Source: Cyrtodaria siliqua (taxonomy: Eukaryota > Mollusca > Bivalvia > Adapedonta > Hiatellidae). From it: a DNA stretch of 64,000 nucleotides. Every line of letters begins with the position of its first letter. Position 1 is the first letter of the stretch. Below, piece by piece: positions 43,101 through 48,399 of this stretch. The DNA lies in the NCBI GenBank assembly GCA_037043455.1, contig JAWPHD010001128.1, positions 1 to 64,000 on the forward strand, written 5' to 3'. The position numbers were made by a program, and so were the translations under genes. The notes beneath the pieces were generated by a model, which was not told the origin of the DNA, did no database searches, and was given only the letters and a program-made list of their open reading frames with translations.

Positions 43101-44533
43101 GAAAGTTAAATTTAAAGCGCTTCATGCAACTTTTTATAGCAAGAACATACTTCTCAAATCTGTGCAACCCCTGGAAAATGTTACAGATTGTCATTCCCCA
43201 GAGGTAAGTCCATTGTATACCCTGCCAACAAAACTGATGATCTATTTTAGTGAGTGTTTCTATTCTTACTATAATGCATTGCCATGTTACGAGGCCCATA
43301 TAACTTTAAATCTTTTGATTTTATGCATTCTTTGTTTTTTTCAGACAGCTTTTTAAAGACTACAAAATGTCAGGAGAATGATTTAAAATTTGATGTTTAA
43401 TAATATTAATGCCAAAGTTTGTTGATTTTTGGACTGAACATGATTTCTATAAAAATTATTTTCTGTTCATTGCAGTTTTACTCACCAAAATTATTATCAG
43501 CGTCTAATGGTCTTTTACCTGGGTTAATACCATCCCCTGATCCCTGGCCGGGTTGATTGATTTTAGCAGCGATCTGAAATATATTTACACAAACTACTTC
43601 AGTGGTAAAATATTTTATGTTGGCAATTGTTAACCTTATCGTCTAATTTACATTCAGACAAAACCGACATGTCTGTTAAGAGTGTTCTGCAGACAGTCAA
43701 ATGGCCCAATTAAAAAAAAGCCTCACAAACTGTACATAATACGCCCATCAAAATTTGTAATAATAATGTTAAAAGGTGACCTGGACACCTGACCAACTAA
43801 TCCCAAAATTAAAAGGATGGTTGAGTGAATGTTTTTTTCAGTCATTTTCTGCATATTTTAGGTTTAACATGTACACTGGGACTCGAAGGAAGAGTCCTAA
43901 ACACAATACATTTGACGGGTTTTAAACAAAGTGTGCCACACAAATCACTGAATAATTTGATAAGTAAAAAAAAATGTGCCACATAAATCACTGAATAATT
44001 TGATAAGTAAAGAAAAATGTGCCACATAAATCACTGAATAATTTGATTGAAACTACGCACTACCAGAACAATCACGACTGTACTAAAGTCTCAGGGCAAT
44101 TATACCCGTTAGATTTCAAGCACATGAACACGTCTTGTCCGTTTCATCATGGCATTGTTGCATGGCCGACATTTCCCTTTGAATAATTTCATCCACGTTT
44201 GATGAAATATGTTAAAAGCGTCGTTTACAATCCTACAGGTGCAAGCTACATATTATATGTATGTGTATTCGTACAATTAAAGAAACAAGCTTGCTGATAA
44301 TAAAAAAATAGTCGCATGGCAGACAAGCACTTCGGGACCGCGTGCGTTTTTTTCCAATTCCAAGAATATGAAGAACCACGCCATTTACGAACAAAATTCT
44401 ACTTAAGATTTCACTGCATAGAACAGCGCATTTTAAGAAAAAAATGTCACAAAATTAAAGCATATATATTCATCTTCTGTTATACCTGTCTGGCTCTTGC
44501 AACAGCGTCAGCAAAAGCAGCTTGTGGGTCCAT
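13245..44533 (-). CDS. FUBP1: FUBP-family four-KH-domain nucleic-acid-binding protein, 15 coding exons (whole span)
   Basis: Joining complement exons 44486-44533, 43486-43573, 40231-40261, 38285-38451, 30669-30740, 29812-29869, 28831-28990, 24877-25023, 22728-23018, 21549-21780, 20884-21047, 19688-19842, 17512-17624, 16872-17018 and 13245-13405 gives 2034 nt, 677 residues plus TAG. Every intron is GT-AG and phase is kept throughout. Visible: N-box-like helix (about 5-21), KRPL basic patch (36-39), KH1 (about 98-165, GKGG 114-117), KH2 (183-250, GKGG 198-201), KH3 (285-352, GKGG 299-302), KH4 (416-483, GKGG 430-433), Gly/Pro-rich segment (487-575), WAAYYAQYY (586-594) and [10 protein letters not shown] (636-645). 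Family knowledge: these nuclear proteins bind single-stranded DNA and U-rich RNA, act in transcription (FUSE/MYC in vertebrates) and splicing, and the N-box contacts PUF60/U2AF-type partners. Length lies between human FUBP1 and KHSRP. Which vertebrate paralogue it matches best is unresolved; a single pre-duplication orthologue is likely. Confidence 0.96.
13640..14110 (+). mobile_element. pearl-like core fragment in intron 14
   Basis: Has AGTTATGGACAG, GGGCGTAACTGTCAAAATG, CCAAGGTTAGGATGCA, ACGACAGACAAAGTGATCC and TGTCTGCCATGCTACC, matching the family at 5870-6345. Both termini are unclear. Confidence 0.5.
14170..14943 (+). mobile_element. pearl-like element with nuclear-receptor-type repeats, interrupted by a SINE
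   Basis: Two core units each hold TGACCTTTGACCTC-like and TGACCTTGACCTTT-like motifs (about 14293-14335 and 14707-14752), then ATTCTTGCG, ACACCTTCTCA and GACGGACGGACG (14874-14886). The 3' hairpin is ATGCCTCCCAC / GTGGGGGCAT (14920-14943). A SINE splits the first unit at 14378-14638. The 5' end is not visible. Confidence 0.65.
14378..14638 (-). mobile_element. tRNA-derived SINE with 14 bp target duplication
   Basis: On the minus strand it starts GGGAACATCCGTGGCCGAGTGG (A-box like) with B-box GGTTCGATCCC, then a body with GGTTCTACTCAGGTGCCC and ACCAATGGAAGCTGG, and ends in an AATTC repeat tail. CTCAATGTGATGAA flanks it exactly at 14364-14377 and 14639-14652. The head is Ser/Leu-tRNA-like. The body resembles bivalve SINEs. 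Confidence 0.85.
14950..15680. other. intron 14 sequence, nothing recognised
   Basis: A 101-codon minus-strand frame (15136-15441) exists but has no recognisable motif and no repeat match elsewhere in the window. Treated as chance or a decayed element. Confidence 0.4.
15690..16003. repeat. 172-179 bp satellite-like repeat, two copies (intron 14)
   Basis: Each unit carries CTACTATCAAACTCCACCC, GGTGGTGCTAGCGAATCC, GTCGACACCCATATTTCACA and CTCTAATTATGTGC. The first copy is the more diverged. The same unit forms arrays in introns 12 and 9. Confidence 0.9.
16020..16860. other. intron 14 remainder, nothing recognised
   Basis: AT-rich, no repeat match. CAAATACCCCC/GGGGGTATTTG copies (about 16447 and 16809) face each other and may mark ends of an old insertion of about 370 bp. 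Confidence 0.4.
16872..17018 (-). CDS. FUBP1: FUBP-family exon 14 (first Tyr-rich motif)
   Basis: Contains [18 protein letters not shown] (residues 580-597), the family's tyrosine-rich activation motif, then a Gln/Pro-rich tail. Acceptor CTCCAG, donor GTATGT. Confidence 0.96.
17227..17464. mobile_element. GGCC-ended MITE in intron 13
   Basis: Begins GGCCGACCATTAAAAA and ends TTTAAGGATGGCT, flanked by TAA (17224-17226 and 17465-17467). Internal sequence (GGTTTGCTGTTTCCC, CCCTACCCAAAACTTT) matches the element at 39922-40129. It fills about half of intron 13. Confidence 0.7.
17512..17624 (-). CDS. FUBP1: FUBP-family exon 13 (APQGWG segment)
   Basis: Encodes [20 protein letters not shown] and a Gln/Gly/Pro tail. 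APQGWG is a conserved island in the FUBP C-terminus. TTTGCAG acceptor, GTAAGT donor. Confidence 0.93.
17690..18990. repeat. 172-179 bp satellite-like array, about seven units (intron 12)
   Basis: The ATAAC...TCTCAGGGACTA motif recurs at 17792, 17971, 18149, 18322, 18494, 18667 and 18846, so spacing is 172-179. Length differences come from presence or absence of AGCGACA in the CACAAACACAGCGACAC segment. Units are nearly identical, so the amplification is recent. Inverted AATTATGTGC / TTAGCACATAA brackets the variable spacer in each unit. Confidence 0.95.
19085..19570 (-). mobile_element. degenerate SINE interrupted by a MITE
   Basis: 19098-19145 (GGAGGCAGACCACCAC, GGGTAGAGCCAGTACTG) and 19443-19560 (ACCGCCCATC, ATCGACACTTTCTCAC) are the two halves of the SINE family seen at 56335-56575. 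The MITE at 19146-19442 separates them. Confidence 0.7.
19146..19442. mobile_element. GGCC-ended MITE with about 41 bp terminal inverted repeats (intron 12)
   Basis: Both ends read inwards GGCCAAAAATAAAATTATG then TTTGTTTCCCCTTCCCGACC. The host SINE is cut at CTG, present on both sides (19143-19145, 19443-19445). The middle is poly-A (about 19296-19355). No coding capacity. Confidence 0.85.
19688..19842 (-). CDS. FUBP1: FUBP-family exon 12 (Gly/Pro-rich)
   Basis: Encodes a [12 protein letters not shown] low-complexity stretch (residues 487-538) after KH4, matching the Pro/Gly-rich region of FUBP1/KHSRP. Assignment rests on position, GTAAGT donor, TTCAG acceptor and phase closure; sequence alone would be weak. 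Confidence 0.9.
20475..20792. mobile_element. GGCC-ended MITE in intron 11
   Basis: Starts GGCCAAACAAAAAAATAGGTG and ends in CAGGTACATTTTTGTTTGGCC. The interior has ATAGGGTCGGTAGGTAGG and TAGGGTCGGTCAGGCCACC. Flanks are TCA and TTA, so the target duplication is imperfect. The body is a close copy of 35335-35631. Confidence 0.75.
20884..21047 (-). CDS. FUBP1: FUBP-family exon 11 (rest of KH4)
   Basis: [20 protein letters not shown], then a Pro/Asn turn and [21 protein letters not shown] complete KH4. GAHVELQR corresponds to the vertebrate GARIELQR signature. Ends in phase 0. Confidence 0.96.
21549..21780 (-). CDS. FUBP1: FUBP-family exon 10 (RGG-type Gly/Arg linker and start of KH4)
   Basis: Residues 355-412 are Gly/Arg-rich (repeated GGR, RGG and FRGG), a likely RNA-contacting, arginine-methylatable linker longer than in vertebrate FUBP1. 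[18 protein letters not shown] then starts KH4. The donor splits the second Gly of the loop. Confidence 0.95.
21880..21990. repeat. fragment related to the intron 8 element
   Basis: TTTTTTTCACTTTTGGGAATG and CATTCAATTGGGAAAA resemble, in inverted form, the CCCAATTTGACCGG...CCATTCCCAAAATGG segment near 24240-24290. Short and diverged. Confidence 0.4.
22181..22660. repeat. 172-179 bp satellite-like array, three units (intron 9)
   Basis: Same unit as in introns 12 and 14. The first copy is diverged (lacks ATCAAG before GTGGTGC), the next two are near-identical to the intron 12 array. It ends at ATTATGTGCC 68 bp before exon 9's donor side. Confidence 0.9.
22728..23018 (-). CDS. FUBP1: FUBP-family exon 9 (Gly tract and complete KH3)
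   Basis: Opens [10 protein letters not shown], then 11 consecutive Gly encoded by a near-pure GGA run, then [24 protein letters not shown] and the rest of KH3 in one exon. The family's IDIPVPR and GEMIKKIQ are present. KH3 has a canonical GKGG, whereas vertebrate FUBP1 KH3 has GRNG. It is 97 codons, phase 0. Confidence 0.96.
22957..22988 (-). repeat. coding GGA trinucleotide microsatellite
   Basis: Ten GGA/GGG-type codons in a row encode the poly-Gly linker before KH3 (residues 268-278). Length change in whole codons would be tolerated. Confidence 0.9.
23178..24605. mobile_element. 1.43 kb GGCC-ended element with TTA target duplication (intron 8)
   Basis: Terminal inverted repeats of 34 bp (32 match) begin GGCCATAAAAAATTAAT / GGCCACAAAAAATTAAT and run to ...TTCTCAGGCC. 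TTA flanks both ends (23175-23177, 24606-24608). A minus-strand frame from ATG at 23809 ([12 protein letters not shown]..., 88 codons, basic KQKKR stretch) has a good start context and could be the N-terminal stub of a transposase. TTA duplications suit PIF/Harbinger, but no catalytic domain is visible. Other frames look like chance. Confidence 0.75.
24877..25023 (-). CDS. FUBP1: FUBP-family exon 8 (second half of KH2)
   Basis: Encodes [29 protein letters not shown] and a [14 protein letters not shown] helix. This completes KH2 and matches the family pattern GVKMVMIQD...DKPLRITGD. It is 49 whole codons, phase 0 at both ends. Confidence 0.96.
25040..26330. other. intron 7, exon-proximal part, nothing recognised
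   Basis: AT-rich with short homopolymers (about 25467-25484, 26231-26241). No repeat match found. Confidence 0.4.
26332..27352 (+). repeat. 34 bp minisatellite, about 30 copies (intron 7)
   Basis: Unit GGTATAGGCAGTGTTTGTTA followed by TGCATCCCAATCAT. Variants are regional: ATGGTATAGG dominates on the left, ACGGTATTGG on the right, and a GGCCTATTTG subtype clusters at 27050-27240. Long open frames here (up to 266 codons) follow from a stop-poor unit and are not genes. Confidence 0.95.
27414..28348. mobile_element. GGCC-ended element with internal triplication, TTA target duplication (intron 7)
   Basis: Ends GGCCCAAAAAAAAGTATGTG and, inverted, GGCCTAACAAAAAAATATGTG. TTA flanks both (27411-27413, 28349-28351). 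The interior is three tandem copies of 283 and 275 bp starting GTGTGTTTCTGG at 27431, 27714 and 27989, each with GTATGTAGGTAGG, an AT dinucleotide run of variable length and GGATCCAGATTAGATGC. No coding capacity. Confidence 0.85.
28831..28990 (-). CDS. FUBP1: FUBP-family exon 7 (end of KH1, KH2 GKGG)
   Basis: Finishes the KH1 C-terminal helix ([16 protein letters not shown]), then [19 protein letters not shown] and ETIKQLQ, the N-terminal half of KH2 with its loop at residues 198-201. The exon ends in phase 0 after KQLQ. Confidence 0.96.
29050..29172 (+). mobile_element. pearl-like 3' end fragment (intron 6)
   Basis: GGTACGGACCAACAGAC, GTGCGACAACTATATGCC and a hairpin ATGCCACCC/TGGCGGCAT then AAAAA. 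Matches the 3' end of the 14170-14943 family (GTGCGATTACTATATGCC). Confidence 0.6.
29355..29743. mobile_element. hAT-type MITE with 8 bp target duplication (intron 6)
   Basis: Ends TAATGTTGTTCCG and, inverted, TAGTGTTGGGAATCG. TCATAGTC flanks both (29347-29354, 29744-29751). Subterminal ATCGATCATCGATC / GATCGATCATCGG repeats. The 8 bp duplication and AGTGTTGGGAATCG-type end are hAT hallmarks. 389 bp, non-autonomous. Confidence 0.85.
29812..29869 (-). CDS. FUBP1: FUBP-family exon 6 (KH1 DSGGLPER loop)
   Basis: Encodes [27 protein letters not shown] and LTGTP are near-invariant in FUBP KH1. TTTCAG acceptor, GTAAGT donor; leaves two bases (GC) for the next codon. Confidence 0.96.
30669..30740 (-). 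CDS. FUBP1: FUBP-family exon 5 (KH1 GKGG loop and helix)
   Basis: Encodes [19 protein letters not shown] and IQIAP, the nucleic-acid-contacting GXXG loop (residues 114-117) and following strand of KH1. Phase-1 entry and exit. The preceding intron is about 7.5 kb, the largest in the gene, and is packed with repeats. Confidence 0.96.
30835..31085. repeat. segmental repeat, diverged copy (intron 4)
   Basis: GTGTGAAAATCTCATTATTTA, GCAATCCTTCTAAAATGA, GTTTTAAATTATTA and TATTAAATTTGATCCC recur at 32940-33090, 35660-35810 and 36190-36340. Confidence 0.75.
31470..32293. mobile_element. Tc1/mariner-superfamily MITE, TA flanked (intron 4)
   Basis: Ends CAGTCGATTTCGGTTATTTG and, inverted, CAGTCGATTCCGTTTAATCG, flanked by TA (31468-31469, 32294-32295). 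Subterminal GCAATTAACCG/GCGATTAACCGG motifs repeat several times. 824 bp, no transposase frame. The empty-site relative is at about 31225-31245. Confidence 0.8.
32900..33435. repeat. segmental repeat copy A (intron 4)
   Basis: A block of about 530 bp with GCGAGTGGCTAAAAATATTA, GTTATGGCCAAGG, GACCTCTAGCTAGTG and CAGGTGGACG. Near-identical to 35636-36150. The pearl-like element at 33436 follows it directly. Confidence 0.8.
33436..35334 (+). mobile_element. pearl/Helentron-type element with 320 bp core units (intron 4)
   Basis: 5' end ACAAGAGGTCAATGACCTTG then GCTCTACTGATT (33458-33469). Core units repeat exactly every 320 bp (GGCGGCCATC at 33531, 33851, 34171, 34491, 34811). Each has two sub-blocks ending AGTAGTCGCTACAA. 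ACGG run at 35262-35285. 3' hairpin at 35303-35329 (GCTCTGCTGATC, loop TCT, GATCAGTAGAGC), then TAAAAA. Confidence 0.85.
35335..35631. mobile_element. GGCC-ended MITE lacking its left terminus (intron 4)
   Basis: Body (AGGGTCGGTAGGTAGGCATT, GGAGCAAGATA, GTTGATGATACAG, GGTCGGTCAGGCCACC) copies 20475-20792. The right end is TTTTTTTGGCC then TAA. The left end is fused to the TAAAAA of the preceding pearl-like element. Confidence 0.7.
35636..36150. repeat. segmental repeat copy B (intron 4)
   Basis: Close copy of 32900-33435, including GACGTACAGACG inverted context (GTCTGTACGTCACTGTGATGG) and CTAGACGATTGCATGGCC. Confidence 0.8.
36151..36405. repeat. segmental repeat copy C, partial (intron 4)
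   Basis: Tandem to copy B, sharing AAGTATAATTATACATTC, CTAGCGGAGTGTGAAAA and GTCAAATAATGTTCAAG. It ends where the next pearl-like element begins, just as copy A does. Confidence 0.8.
36411..37793 (+). mobile_element. pearl/Helentron-type element with foreign insert (intron 4)
   Basis: Same 5' end (ACAAGAGGTCAATGACC, GCTCTACTGATT at 36434-36445) and 3' hairpin (37760-37786, one extra change TCGAGC) as the 33436 element. About 470 bp of unrelated sequence (about 36936-37405) interrupts a core unit between GTTTTTACTATA and TATAACTCTATG. Confidence 0.8.
38285..38451 (-). CDS. FUBP1: FUBP-family exon 4 (Ala/Gln-rich linker and start of KH1)
   Basis: Begins with an Ala/Gln stretch ([18 protein letters not shown]), then [13 protein letters not shown], the first strand and helix entry of KH1. 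The intron splits the Ile codon (A|TT) just before the GKGG loop. Confidence 0.95.
38815..39100. repeat. dispersed repeat of the CAAGGACTTTCAAGG type (intron 3)
   Basis: Repeated AAATTCAAGGACT, TTAAGCACTTTCAAATACC, TCAAGAATTTCAATGACCCG and GTGGAAACCTTGCC. Similar sequence is common in aquatic-animal genomes. Ends and class not resolved. Confidence 0.45.
39470..39640. repeat. decayed GGCC-ended MITE remnant (intron 3)
   Basis: The right end ACAGGAAACAAACC...TTTTTTTAGGCCTAA and CATAGTCGGTTGAG match the terminal style of the GGCC elements. The left end is not found. A similar scrap is at 38597-38685. Confidence 0.45.
39922..40129. mobile_element. GGCC-ended MITE in intron 3
   Basis: Starts GGCCCACCAAAAAAAATTG, ends TTTTAAGGATGGCC, flanked by CAA (39919-39921, 40130-40132). 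Interior like 17227-17464 but with CCTACCTACCCACC retained. Confidence 0.75.
40231..40261 (-). CDS. FUBP1: FUBP-family exon 3 (31 nt micro-exon)
   Basis: Encodes GGYPGLDQQ and two bases of the next Arg codon. The AAAGCAG acceptor and GTTAGT donor keep exons 2 and 4 in frame (enters needing two bases, leaves two). At 31 nt it is not a multiple of 3, so skipping it would shift frame. It is supported mainly by phase closure and splice sites; the sequence is low complexity. Confidence 0.8.
40262..43485 (-). other. intron 2, repeat-poor
   Basis: 3.2 kb with no transposon or array recognised, in contrast to the other large introns. No conserved-looking frame. A motif pair CAGTCAATTGCAACGAAATAAAGCC-like at about 42890-42985 (TTCAGTCAGTTGCAACC, TTCCAGTCAATTGCAACG) is a short diverged tandem duplication. 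Confidence 0.5.
43486..43573 (-). CDS. FUBP1: FUBP-family exon 2 (residues 17-46)
   Basis: Starts [10 protein letters not shown], finishing the N-box, and includes GKRPLDAD, matching the conserved KRPL patch after the FUBP1 N-box and a plausible nuclear-localisation element. TTTCAG acceptor, GTGAGT donor; exits in phase 1. Confidence 0.93.
43926..44046. repeat. 40 bp minisatellite, three copies (intron 1)
   Basis: GTGCCACATAAATCACTGAA then TAATTTGATAAGTAAA, repeated at about 43930, 43974 and 44016. Confidence 0.9.
44486..44533 (-). CDS. FUBP1: FUBP-family exon 1 (residues 1-16, start codon)
   Basis: Encodes [16 protein letters not shown], the first part of the N-box helix that continues IAAKI in exon 2, closely like the N-box of vertebrate FUBP1. 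The start is chosen because the ATG has A at -3 and G at +4, no ATG lies between it and 44579, and the exon ends in phase 0 at a GTATAA donor. Confidence 0.93.
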
Positions 44534-44600
44534 AATATGATGTATCAAATGTTTAATGTCACAATGGCGGCCGCTCGCCCTGAAAGGTCAGTAATAAAGT
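44534..44600 (-). promoter_or_regulatory. 5' leader / probable promoter-proximal region of the FUBP-family gene
   Basis: Upstream of the ATG lies GGCGAGCGGCCGCCATTGTG, which includes a YY1-like ACAATGGCGGC in inverted orientation, a motif often just downstream of start sites of housekeeping genes. It is preceded by CTGACCTTTCAG, which reads either as an initiator region or as a 3' splice site for a non-coding first exon further up. The sequence cannot decide between them. Confidence 0.35.
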
Positions 44601-44609
44601 GATTCGATT

Positions 44610-45150
44610 GGACGAAAATTTCAAGATAAAATATTTTAATTGAGAACGAAAAAATGCAAATACGATTTAAAAGTTAAAATGCAAGATAGTGTATGCAACC
44701 TAATAACTGCATTACAATATATTTAATTTATATGCGTTACTTTGTATGCGCAGTTCTATTATCTTTCAAACAAAGACGACGTTTTATTCGCCGCTTTCTT
44801 GTTATTTTCACTTAGCGTGAGAATCGCAATTTGACCCGACTAATTTCTCTCCGACTACACAAAGACGTACAGAGATTGCCGAAGTAGACAAAATATCGCA
44901 TGACACGATAACTCATCCTGCTAACTCCTCTTTTAAATATGCATTGATTCTGACGAGAATACATTTAAAAGATTCATAATGAATAGCAAAATGAGTATAT
45001 ACACAGACTTTCGTTTGGTCTGTGGTTCTATACTAGTAATAAAGCAATGTAATATGAAATAGGTTAAACCTATAGGGCGAGCACAGTTCATGTTTGATTG
45101 TGCCGCTGCGTATGTATGCACCGGTATGTGCAAGTCTAGATGCGAGAATC
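44610..45150. other. upstream flank of the FUBP-family gene
   Basis: AT-rich with a more GC-rich stretch around 44760-44880 (AAAGACGACG, ATTCGCCGC, GACCCGAC). No TATA box at a fixed distance and no gene recognised. Confidence 0.4.
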
Positions 45151-45151
45151 C

Positions 45152-45221
45152 GAGAATCATAGCTCTTATGGCGAGTACCTATACCATGGTAGGTACATAC
45201 CACCATAAGAGCCATGATTCT
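45152..45221. repeat. imperfect 38 bp inverted repeat
   Basis: GAGAATCATAGCTCTTATGG and CCATAAGAGCCATGATTCTC flank ACCATGGT at the centre (about 45183-45190). Could form a cruciform or hairpin. Confidence 0.85.
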
Positions 45222-45284
45222 CACGTCTGGTGCAAGTCTACCTGTACGTGTCTTATAAATCGTGACATCCCACCCCAACAAATT

Positions 45285-45660
45285 TCAATTTGTGTGTGTG
45301 TGTGAATGTGTGTGTGTGTGTGTGTGTATTTCTAAGGATTATAATCCGTCCGCCTACGACAGGCGTCGTACCCGACGAATATAGGCACAATTGAGTCTGG
45401 ACTTTTATCTATGTGTTTGTGTGGGATGGGATGATATGTCTACTTGAAGCAGCGAACTCAATGGTTTCTTTATAGTGCTGCCATATGGAATACCACACCG
45501 TAGTAGACATGATACCCACAGTCACATTATTCTGACACTGGTCAATCAGTCGTAGCACTACCCATTATTGGCTCGTCAGGTTCTGGAGTATCTGGAGACT
45601 CGAACCCACAACCTCCCGAATGCAAGGCAGACGCTCTAACCAGTACACCACAATGCTTCG
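45285..45660 (-). mobile_element. full-length tRNA-headed SINE with (CA)n tail
   Basis: On the minus strand, GCATTGTGGTGTACTGGTTA with GAGCGTCTGCC gives an A-box and GTGGGTTCGAGTC a B-box. The anticodon-like TTGCATT suggests an Ala-tRNA ancestor. The body includes GGTATCATGTCTAC and GGCAGCACTATAAAG. The end CCTTAGAAATACACACAC merges into a CA microsatellite (45295-45330). 3514-3625 is a second, truncated copy. Confidence 0.8.
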
Positions 45661-45669
45661 GTCAGATTT

Positions 45670-46440
45670 CAATTCGTTCCCAGACAGGACAGATATGGCA
45701 TGGAACGAACTTCGAACGGCGATCTAGTCATGATCCAGTCTGGATCGACATTGGCTGAATCACCAACCCTCATAAAAGCTGCTACTACATCAGTGTATGT
45801 AAGCTATATATACATAAACCGTGATTCACGCGTATACTTTTTTGACGAACAACATGTAATTACGGTTTCAACGTTATGTCAATACGAAAAATGTATATAT
45901 ATGATTTAAGTTTTTTTTATTTGAATATTGTCTAATAATTATGATGATGTATGTTTGTGAAAAGTACAATGATTTTAAAACATAAGAATTTGTTGTTTCC
46001 TACTTGACATTTAATAAATGGTGGTCCATTTTCGGAATATTAGATCAATATTTAGTTGAGTATGTCTGGGGGTGGAGGACACCGGGGCCGACGTTTTTCA
46101 TCAATATATTCTGAAAATGCACCAAATTCATCAGTGCTATGTAGAAAAGACGTTGGTTTGTTTCACTCTTTTTGACGTTTAGCACTAGCTGTGCTCAAGA
46201 TACTTACTAGTTTCTACATCTATATTTTAAGAAACTGAGTGTCCTATTTGACCCTAATGTTTCTGTCGGTGGTAGAAAAACAAAAATAGTGAAATGATAG
46301 GACAGAGAAAAGCATAGATCGATTGAAGCAGAAGACAGGTAACGTTTTCATCACCTTCAAATTTGAACTAGGGCCTACTCCGTAGCATCAGACCAAACCG
46401 GATGACCGGTTACAGGTACACTGGCATAGGAACGTTTCAT
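45670..46440. other. unannotated flank
   Basis: No repeat or gene recognised. Short frames only. Confidence 0.4.
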
Positions 46441-46813
46441 TTATATGGGGGTCCAGTGAAAACCTCAAACTTTGTTAAAAGTAACAAAAAAAAAGGGGGT
46501 TGGAGCACCAATAGTGGCGCAAAAGCCGGATTGCAAATTTAACATTTTAAGTGAAAAATCTTTGTGAAAAGTGGGGTAGTCCAGGTAAAATACATGACAT
46601 AGTTAGGGTTATTTTCATATAACATTTGTAATGATGTTGAACAAGTGTCAAGTTTCAAAGCTTTTCGACAATTCATTTTTGAGAAATGAGGAAAAAACAA
46701 AAACTTTAACGAAAACTTCAAAACTCGTAGACGGACGGACGGATAGACGGAAAGACACATGGAAATCGCCAAACTGTAAGCCTGGATTTGCTACGCAATC
46801 CAGCAAAAAATAA
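46440..46813 (+). mobile_element. short pearl-like element, different hairpin family
   Basis: The 5' part has GCCGGATTGCAAATTT (about 46522). Then GACGGACGGACGGATAGACGG (46732-46752) and the 3' hairpin CTGGATTTGC/GCAATCCAG (46782-46803) followed by CAAAAAATAAAA. Only one core unit is visible. Confidence 0.6.
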
Positions 46814-46819
46814 AAAAAT

Positions 46820-47610
46820 ACAAATTCTGTACATTATGGTGGAGTCTAAACCCGACAAATGTGCTATTATTTCGGGCGTTTGTTTAAGCTAAAGGTTTTT
46901 CAGCTATGTGAGTGAGTAATTTTAACAAAATGTAAATACATTATATATAATTGGAACTGGCAATTTTAGTGGTAAATAAAACACCTTAGTATGGAAAATC
47001 GGTTAAAAAATAAATATTTTACAGCCATCAGTTCAGATGAGGCTTTTTGTATGTAAATTCCTATCTATCTGTCTACATCATGCATTAGCCTCTTTCGGGT
47101 GTACATCTGCCGTGTTGCTTGGACAGCAAAAAAATAAGAAATCTCAAATATAACTTCAGTTAGCCTCAATAGTTTCAGAATGTCTTAATTTCGGTTTGCC
47201 CAACTCATTAAAACAATTTTTGGATAAAAGGTCGAAGCGCCCCAAAATATGCAACATAAGGTAAACATACCTTTTGAACTTCCCCTACCTAAACACGCCA
47301 GTCAAATTATTGGGATCTCGGGAAGGAGGCTGTTCCTAGCCCTGTCAGTGTGAGTAACATCTTGGGCCTAACCATCGTTTAGTCACTCTAGACCTGGTGT
47401 TGTTCTAAATACTAGTAGTTATATTTCTTCATAATGGACCATAAAGTTACTGTGCGGTAAAAAAAGATGCGATGACAGAGTGGCTAGCTTACTTGCCTCT
47501 GGATATAGAAGTCTGGGGTTCGACTCCCGGAGGTTCACGTCTCGAGAATTGATAACGCATTCCCTTAGATCTAGAACTATTCGTGTAAGATAGTTAAAGT
47601 TGTTACTGTG
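46820..47610. other. flank with a tRNA-like fragment
   Basis: Mostly nothing recognised. 47465-47540 has ACAGAGTGGCTAGC (A-box like) and GGGGTTCGACTCCC (B-box), a probable SINE head or decayed tRNA-like sequence with no clear body. Confidence 0.4.
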
Positions 47611-47615
47611 AAAGC

Positions 47616-48399
47616 AGGCCCGTAGCCAGGTTTTTGAAAAGGGGGGTGCGGATATCGCCGAAACGCGCCGAATTGAGCCACGAAGTGGCGATGGGGGTAG
47701 GTGCGGGATGGGGTGTCCCCCTCCTGCAGGTGGGGGGGTTAGGGGGTCCACCCCCTAGAAAATTTTGAAATTGAAACGGTAAATCACGCATTCTGGTGAC
47801 TTTTATATCTATATTTAGGGACAGAAGCTATAGAGCATTTTTTATATGAAATTTCTCTTTTATTGGCCTTACCTCAATACATGAGAAGTGGCGATGGGGG
47901 TAGGTGCGGGAGGGGGTGTCTCCCTTCTGCAGGTGGGGGGTTAGGGGGTCCTCCCCCTAGACAATTTTGAAATTGAAACGGTAAATCATGCATTCTGGTG
48001 ACTTTTATATCTATATTTAGGGACAGAAGCTATAGAGCATTTTTTATATGAAATTTCTCTTTTATTGGCCTTACCTCAATACATGAGAAGTGGCGATGGG
48101 GGTAGGTGCGGGAGGGGGTGAAATTGAAACGGTAAATCACGCATTCTGGTGACTTTTATATCTATATTTAGGGACAGAAGCTATAGAGCATTTTTTGTAT
48201 GAAATCTCACTTTTATTGGCCTTACCTCAATACATGCAGGTTAGCGGGTCCTCCCCCTAGAAAATTTTGAAATTGAAACGGTAAATCATGCATTCTGGTG
48301 ACTTTTATATCTATATTTAGAGACAGAAGCTATAGAGCATTTTTTGTCCAAAAAAGTTGGGTGCGGACGCACCCAACGCACCCCCCCTGGCTACGGGTA
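47616..48399. mobile_element. element with CCCGTAGCCAGG ends and four tandem internal units
   Basis: Inverted ends CCCGTAGCCAGG (47619-47630) and CCTGGCTACGGG (48387-48398). The inside has four copies of about 125-200 bp with GAAATTGAAACGGTAAATCA, GGTGACTTTTATATC and GACAGAAGCTATAGAGC. The copies differ in how much of the G-rich GGGGGTAGGTGCGGG block they keep. The G-rich plus strand and matching C-rich end are typical of a widespread marine-invertebrate DNA element. No target duplication seen. Confidence 0.7.
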
